Shown here: piece after piece, positions 14,877 to 18,781 of the stretch
Layout of the letters: each line of letters starts with the position of its first letter
Numbering within the stretch: the stretch's first letter is position 1
Assembly (NCBI GenBank): GCA_964627855.1
Contig: CAZVLE010000105.1
Coordinates: 1-18,781, forward strand
Reading direction: 5' to 3'
DNA from: CAZVLE01 sp964627855
Lineage (GTDB): Bacteria > Bacillota > Dethiobacteria > DTU022
DNA length: 18,781 bases
The notes under the pieces: generated by a model
What the model was told of the DNA's origin: nothing
Databases searched by the model: none
Seen by the model: the letters and a program-made list of their open reading frames with translations, nothing else
Made by a program: the position numbers and the translations under genes

Positions 14877-17800
14877 TCAATTATGTTGGATAGCTTCGAT
14901 TATGCTGGTATCCGGGTCAAGGTTCAGTTCTTCCTTCAGACGTTTTTTAAAATCCTTGAGCAGCTTTAGCGCTTTGGTTCTTTTACCCTGCTTTGTGTAG
15001 ATGTTGGCTAAGGCCAGACAGGCCCTTTCGCTATAGGGATCGGCTATTAACGAACGTTCAAGAACCGATTCGGCATGGCCAAACTTTCCCTGCCCAGTGT
15101 AAAGGTCGCTGAGCCTGAGGCAGGCCTCTTCAAAAATTGTTTTACATTTTTCCCGTTCTACCAGCAAAATGTCCCCGTAGTCTCTGTTAGCTAAAAGCTC
15201 TCCCCGATATAGCGATACCAGTTTTTCCAGGGATTCCTGTTCAGCAGGTTTCGCAGGTTCATCCGCCTTGCCTGCGTTAAAAAGATTTCGGGATATTATT
15301 TTATAAACGTTTAAATCAGATTCCAGAACTTCACTGTCTTCAATCGCCAGGGTTTCCGGGGTTTCGACAATCAGGGGCTCCTTGCCGGCAGTTTCCACAG
15401 CCCGGGCACTTAATATTTTGCGGAGCTGGTAAAGGGCTGTTCTTAAAGATGTTTGCCCGGAGTAGCAGTCAGAATCCGGCCAGAAGAGATCGATTATTTT
15501 TTCTTTGGCAACCGGTCTTCCACAACACAGGATCAAATATTCCAGCAACCCTCTGTTCTTTTTCGTTCTCCAGGCCGACCCGGATATTGTTGAACCGTTT
15601 ATCTGAATGGCAGCGTTGCCAAAAAGAGTGGCCTTAAGATGGTAAAACTTTTTAGCCGGGTTTGCTTCTATCTCGGCCAGGAATGCAGCTGTAAAAGCGG
15701 GAAATGATTGATCATCAAGGCCGGCACTTTTAAAGCTGAGGAAAGCCGCCGCGCCGGCATTGATAAGACGGCTTAAAAGCTCGCCGGCAAAATCTGCCGC
15801 AATACATTCCTTAATGGCTCTCAGGGCTAACTCAACAGCAGTCGGCAGATGGATGTCCCAGAACATGAAGAAGGATCCTTCTTCGGCCATGGTCATGGCT
15901 TTCCTGAGATAGGTGTTGCCTTCCTGTCTTTTACCCGTATCATAATAAAGCTTAGCCAAATGAAAGTAACTGCCGCAGAGAACCTGGGCTGCCTTTTTTC
16001 TTTTTGCCTTGGTAATAGCTTGCAGTAAAATTTGCTCGGCAGACTTATAGCGACCGGTTTCGCGGGCAATTGCCCCCTGGATGGACAGGGTTATTTCTTC
16101 CAACATCAGGCCGGGTTTCAACCTGCTTGTTGTTTCCGCTTCCCAGGCAATCTGTTCCCATGCTGTTTCGCTGCTGTCCACCTGCCTGGCCCACAACCGC
16201 TTCAACATTTTTACCAGGATCGTCATCGCCTGGTTACCGAAAGCCTGGTAGGTAAAAGCAGCATCATCAAGCTTCAGATAAGCGTTATCATATTTTAAGC
16301 CCATGTAATCTGCGTATGCGCTTAAGTAATTTACCCCTGCCTGGAAGAAGCTAAAACCGTACTTTTCACTGATTCGGTTTAATTCACTAAGCTGTGCAAC
16401 CATCATTTCGGGGTTATTTTTTAAGGCTGAAATAATGCTGTGCAGGTAGAGCGCGGTAGCCTTCGCCGGTTCAGTCCGCTCAACGCTGCCAAGGGATAGC
16501 GCTTTTGCTATCTGCCTCCCGGCATGATCCAATTTGCCCAGGTGGAGGTTTATGACAGTTGAATAGGCAAGGTAAAGCCAATAATCTTCCTCCGGCAGAT
16601 CAGAGGTGTCCTGGTTGTCTATCAGCTTTAAACCCTTGACAAAAGAGCTTTTACCGATGCAGTTCATGATAGAGAGCAAATTGATTCTGCCAGCCGAATC
16701 ATCTTTGAATGAGATCAATTCTTCGCCGGCTTTTCTGGTGATTGCAGCTATACCGCGCATATTGTTTTTGCAATAATAAATAAAGACCAGCGAAGTTGCC
16801 GCACGATAGAGGATTAGAGGATTCTTTTGCGCCCTTGAGTATCGAAAAGCTTTGATCAGCAATTTTTCTGCTTCGCCAAACTCGTTTTGCGGAAGTAGCA
16901 GAGCTTTAAAGATTAAAAGCACCGGGTTGTGGTTAACGAGTTCCTGCGGGAGCATGGTCAGCCAGTTTTTCAGCTGGCCGCTTTCGCCGACCAACATAAA
17001 CCTGATGCCCACATTGGTAACCAGTTCAACAGTTTTTTCGAAGTCCCTGCAGTTTTTAAGATGATCTGCAGCCCGGTTAAAATGGCCGAGACCGATATAA
17101 TAATCGGCAGCCCTGAAATAAAGCTCCGCAAGCTGTTTCTTGGTAAATAGAGCTTTTGCTTTTCCCTGCAGATAATGCCGGACCAGTTTGTGAAAGCGAT
17201 ATTCTGACGGATCGCCATCTGTTCTGAATATAAATAAACCCAACTCCGGGTACCTGCCTAGCTCTATTTCCAGGTTATCAATTTCGAAAAGCGAAGCTGC
17301 GCTCTCATTGCTGAACTCAGACAGCAGGCTAAGCTTACAATACATCTCGATATCAGGTTTTTCAAAGGAATCAAAAATTTCAACGGTCAGGTAACGATTG
17401 AGCGCGGGATCGTCTTCCAGCGGATGAAATTTATGAAAGCTATCGACTGCCTGCCTTTTAAGGGCCTGAAGCAGAATCAGGGCGGCGGCAATCCAGCCTT
17501 CAGTAACCTGGCTCAGGTCACTAATCTGACCGGGAACAATAAAATCATAATTCATGGTTTCGATGATTCTTTCCAGCTCCTGTTTGCTAAACAGCAGGTC
17601 GGAGGAATTGATTTGCAGGTGACTTTTTTCCAGCTTATATTTTTCATCAACAATGGTTTCAGGTTTACGACTGAGGTAGTAGGTTTTGAGAAGGGGGGGA
17701 GCGTTAGCGGTTAACTGTCTTAAAAGGATTGCCGTATTACTGTCATAATCAAGGTACTGACAGTTGTCAAAAATCAAATGGATCTGATCTGAGTCGACCT

Positions 17801-18200
17801 GCCAATCGCTGTTCCACAGCGACTGGCAGGCAAGCTCTATTAACTCTCTATAATCAGCTGTCGCTAAAGCCTCATTGATCGTTTCTTCCCCTCCGCCGGC
17901 ATCAGCTTCAGAGCAGAGTAATGTTTCGATCAGACTGTGAATTATAAATTTCGGGTTGTTATCTTCCGGCCCCAGCCTGTGCCAAAGGACCCTCTTACCG
18001 GCAGGCAGGGTTCTTAAAAAAGAAAGAACAAGGGCTGTTTTGCCATAGCCGGCCGGGGCATTGACCGAGATAGTCTGTGCCAATTGCATGTCATGATGAA
18101 TTCCGGCAATCCGTTCTGTACTGATCAGGTTATGCGGAAGAGAAGGCATTACGTTTTTGCTTCCTGGCGCAATCCTGGATTTCAAAATATTTTTCCTCAT
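14877..18200 (-). CDS. Large STAND-ATPase transcriptional regulator with TPR repeats and C-terminal wHTH-BTAD
   Basis: This 1107-residue signal-integrating regulator is of the MalT-like architecture, but has an OmpR-type winged helix and BTAD domain in place of LuxR. Residues 48-56 are the Walker A (APAGYGKTA), and HLIFDNCQYLD (141-151) is the Walker B-like strand. A long alpha-helical repeat region (about 340-840) contains TPR-like pairs. Residues 852-945 are the winged helix (GLLEYLILCCGRPVAKEKI, LRTALYQLRKIL), and about 955-1104 form the bacterial transcriptional activation domain (LYRGELL, ERACLALANIYTKQGKRTKAL, ELNLDPD). STAND regulators usually oligomerise on ligand and ATP binding. No good ribosome site precedes ATG 18200; an alternative ATG at 18149 has AGGAAG 10 nt upstream but would cut the usual N-terminus. 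Target genes cannot be told; hdrBC and the divergent GYF_2 gene are the nearest. Confidence 0.85.
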   Translation of the reverse strand: MRKNILKSRIAPGSKNVMPSLPHNLISTERIAGIHHDMQLAQTISVNAPAGYGKTALVLSFLRTLPAGKRVLWHRLGPEDNNPKFIIHSLIETLLCSEADAGGGEETINEALATADYRELIELACQSLWNSDWQVDSDQIHLIFDNCQYLDYDSNTAILLRQLTANAPPLLKTYYLSRKPETIVDEKYKLEKSHLQINSSDLLFSKQELERIIETMNYDFIVPGQISDLSQVTEGWIAAALILLQALKRQAVDSFHKFHPLEDDPALNRYLTVEIFDSFEKPDIEMYCKLSLLSEFSNESAASLFEIDNLEIELGRYPELGLFIFRTDGDPSEYRFHKLVRHYLQGKAKALFTKKQLAELYFRAADYYIGLGHFNRAADHLKNCRDFEKTVELVTNVGIRFMLVGESGQLKNWLTMLPQELVNHNPVLLIFKALLLPQNEFGEAEKLLIKAFRYSRAQKNPLILYRAATSLVFIYYCKNNMRGIAAITRKAGEELISFKDDSAGRINLLSIMNCIGKSSFVKGLKLIDNQDTSDLPEEDYWLYLAYSTVINLHLGKLDHAGRQIAKALSLGSVERTEPAKATALYLHSIISALKNNPEMMVAQLSELNRISEKYGFSFFQAGVNYLSAYADYMGLKYDNAYLKLDDAAFTYQAFGNQAMTILVKMLKRLWARQVDSSETAWEQIAWEAETTSRLKPGLMLEEITLSIQGAIARETGRYKSAEQILLQAITKAKRKKAAQVLCGSYFHLAKLYYDTGKRQEGNTYLRKAMTMAEEGSFFMFWDIHLPTAVELALRAIKECIAADFAGELLSRLINAGAAAFLSFKSAGLDDQSFPAFTAAFLAEIEANPAKKFYHLKATLFGNAAIQINGSTISGSAWRTKKNRGLLEYLILCCGRPVAKEKIIDLFWPDSDCYSGQTSLRTALYQLRKILSARAVETAGKEPLIVETPETLAIEDSEVLESDLNVYKIISRNLFNAGKADEPAKPAEQESLEKLVSLYRGELLANRDYGDILLVEREKCKTIFEEACLRLSDLYTGQGKFGHAESVLERSLIADPYSERACLALANIYTKQGKRTKALKLLKDFKKRLKEELNLDPDTSIIEAIQHN

Positions 18201-18402
18201 TTATAGAATACAGTATATTTCGCCATAAAGAAGAGATTACCTTCTACAAGGCAAACAAATCAAACTATTCAAGCATTATCTTTCTTTGCCTCAGTCGATT
18301 TTGTCCCATAACCAAACCCGGGGTAGCATAAACCTCAGCAAAGTATATTAATCTGAGTATTTAGAGGCTTGCAATAATTTGAACGTAAAATTTCATAAAA
18401 AT

Positions 18403-18461
18403 TTCACAGCCATGTTTTAGAATATTTATAACTGTTCAGCTATAGTTTAAGTGTATAGCTG
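18403..18461 (+). promoter_or_regulatory. Promoter with 8-bp inverted repeat at the start site, for the GYF_2 gene
   Basis: TTCACA (18403-18408) and TATAAC (18427-18432) with 18-nt spacing are a fair sigma-A-like match. At the expected start point lies a perfect inverted repeat CAGCTATA (18437-18444), 9-nt spacer, TATAGCTG (18454-18461). This could be an operator or the first hairpin of the transcript. The stretch 18201-18402 between the divergent genes shows nothing else that I can support. Confidence 0.45.
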
Positions 18462-18660
18462 CTCCTATGAATTTATGGGCAGCGCGGATACCTTGGAACG
18501 GGCAATCATTATTTAATATTTTAATGAGACACGAGACCGGGTTCCCAGTCTCGCATGAGATATTCAAACAAACAAAAAACCTTAAGATATTAAGGCAAAA
18601 CCATTTATTTTGGCTTGAAGAAACTATCTTTAAACTACCGGGCTAAGCTGTCCGGTCTTT
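18458..18660 (+). other. Structured leader upstream of the GYF_2 gene
   Basis: Four hairpins can be drawn in the approximately 235-nt leader. One is GCTG-CCTAT / ATGGG-CAGC (18458-18483, 2-nt bulge). A strong CGAGAC-GG / CC-GTCTCG stem lies at 18532-18553. CCTTAA / TTAAGG with a GATA loop is at 18580-18595. ACCGG / CCGGT lies near 18640-18660, just before the ribosome site. I do not recognise a known riboswitch class. None is followed by a clean T-run, so this is not an obvious terminator set. Confidence 0.3.
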
Positions 18661-18674
18661 AAGGGGGTAACATT

Positions 18675-18781
18675 TTGCCTGAAGAATGGTTTGTGATGAA
18701 AGAAGACCGGGAACTTGGACCCTACAGCTGGGAAGAACTGCTTGAAATGGCCGGAAAGGGAGAAGTAAAGCAGGCAGACCT
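18675..18781 (+). CDS. N-terminus of a GYF_2 (DUF4339) domain protein, cut by window end
   Basis: A TTG start with GGGGGT 6 nt upstream opens a frame that runs off the window (35 codons visible). The residues WFVMKEDRELGPYSWEELLE show the GYF_2 pattern: W-x-V at the start, GPYS, then an amphipathic helix. GYF_2 domains are small, probably protein-binding modules at the front of bacterial membrane or regulatory proteins. The rest of the protein and its role are outside the window. Confidence 0.75.
   Translation, partial: MPEEWFVMKEDRELGPYSWEELLEMAGKGEVKQAD

Noticed and set aside
18532..18553. Terminator between the regulator and the GYF_2 gene
   Set aside because: The stem is strong, but no T-run follows on either strand, and it lies inside the probable leader of the GYF_2 gene.

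Overview
The window looks like chromosomal DNA of an anaerobic low-to-mid-GC Bacillota (Clostridia-like) bacterium. The reasons are strong AGGAGG-type ribosome sites, sigma-A-like promoters, use of TTG and GTG starts, a heterodisulfide-reductase HdrB/HdrC pair, a MntA/HepT toxin-antitoxin pair, and a STAND-ATPase regulator ending in a BTAD domain. The assignment is an inference from gene content; no rRNA or other phylogenetic marker is present.

Layout. 1-89: tail of a PIN-domain (VapC-like) protein cut by the window edge. 163-2295 (minus): an exported, mosaic beta-propeller protein (one Kelch-like motif, Asp-box repeats, cadherin-like sandwich, unknown tail). 2296-2954: gene-poor DNA with decayed coding traces, then a good promoter with an 8-bp inverted repeat. 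2955-3302: the C-terminal stub of a GPH-family sugar symporter. 3345-4217: an aldose 1-epimerase-like protein. 4559-11887: a tight same-strand operon with a complete GPH symporter, a cytoplasmic GH63-like glycosidase, a FucI/AraA-like isomerase, a PfkB sugar kinase, and two tandem proteins of the DhnA/FbaB class I aldolase family. The first of these two is short and lacks the Schiff-base lysine. 12244-13108: the MntA/HepT module, probably read from a leaderless transcript. 13293-14491 (minus): hdrB-hdrC without hdrA. 14877-18200 (minus): a large STAND/TPR/wHTH-BTAD regulator. 18675 to the edge: start of a GYF_2 (DUF4339) domain protein behind a structured leader.

Working together: the central genes form a plausible complete route. 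A glycoside is imported intact, hydrolysed in the cytoplasm, and the sugar is mutarotated, isomerised to a ketose, phosphorylated and cleaved by an aldolase. The gene order resembles in logic the sulfoquinovose sulfo-EMP (yih) operon. However, the glycosidase and aldolase families differ and no sulfolactaldehyde gene is seen, so the substrate is unknown. The most unusual element is the catalytically dead-looking aldolase paralogue translated in overlap with the intact one. A LacI-type operator-like palindrome lies upstream of the operon. No tRNA, rRNA, CRISPR array or intact insertion sequence was found.
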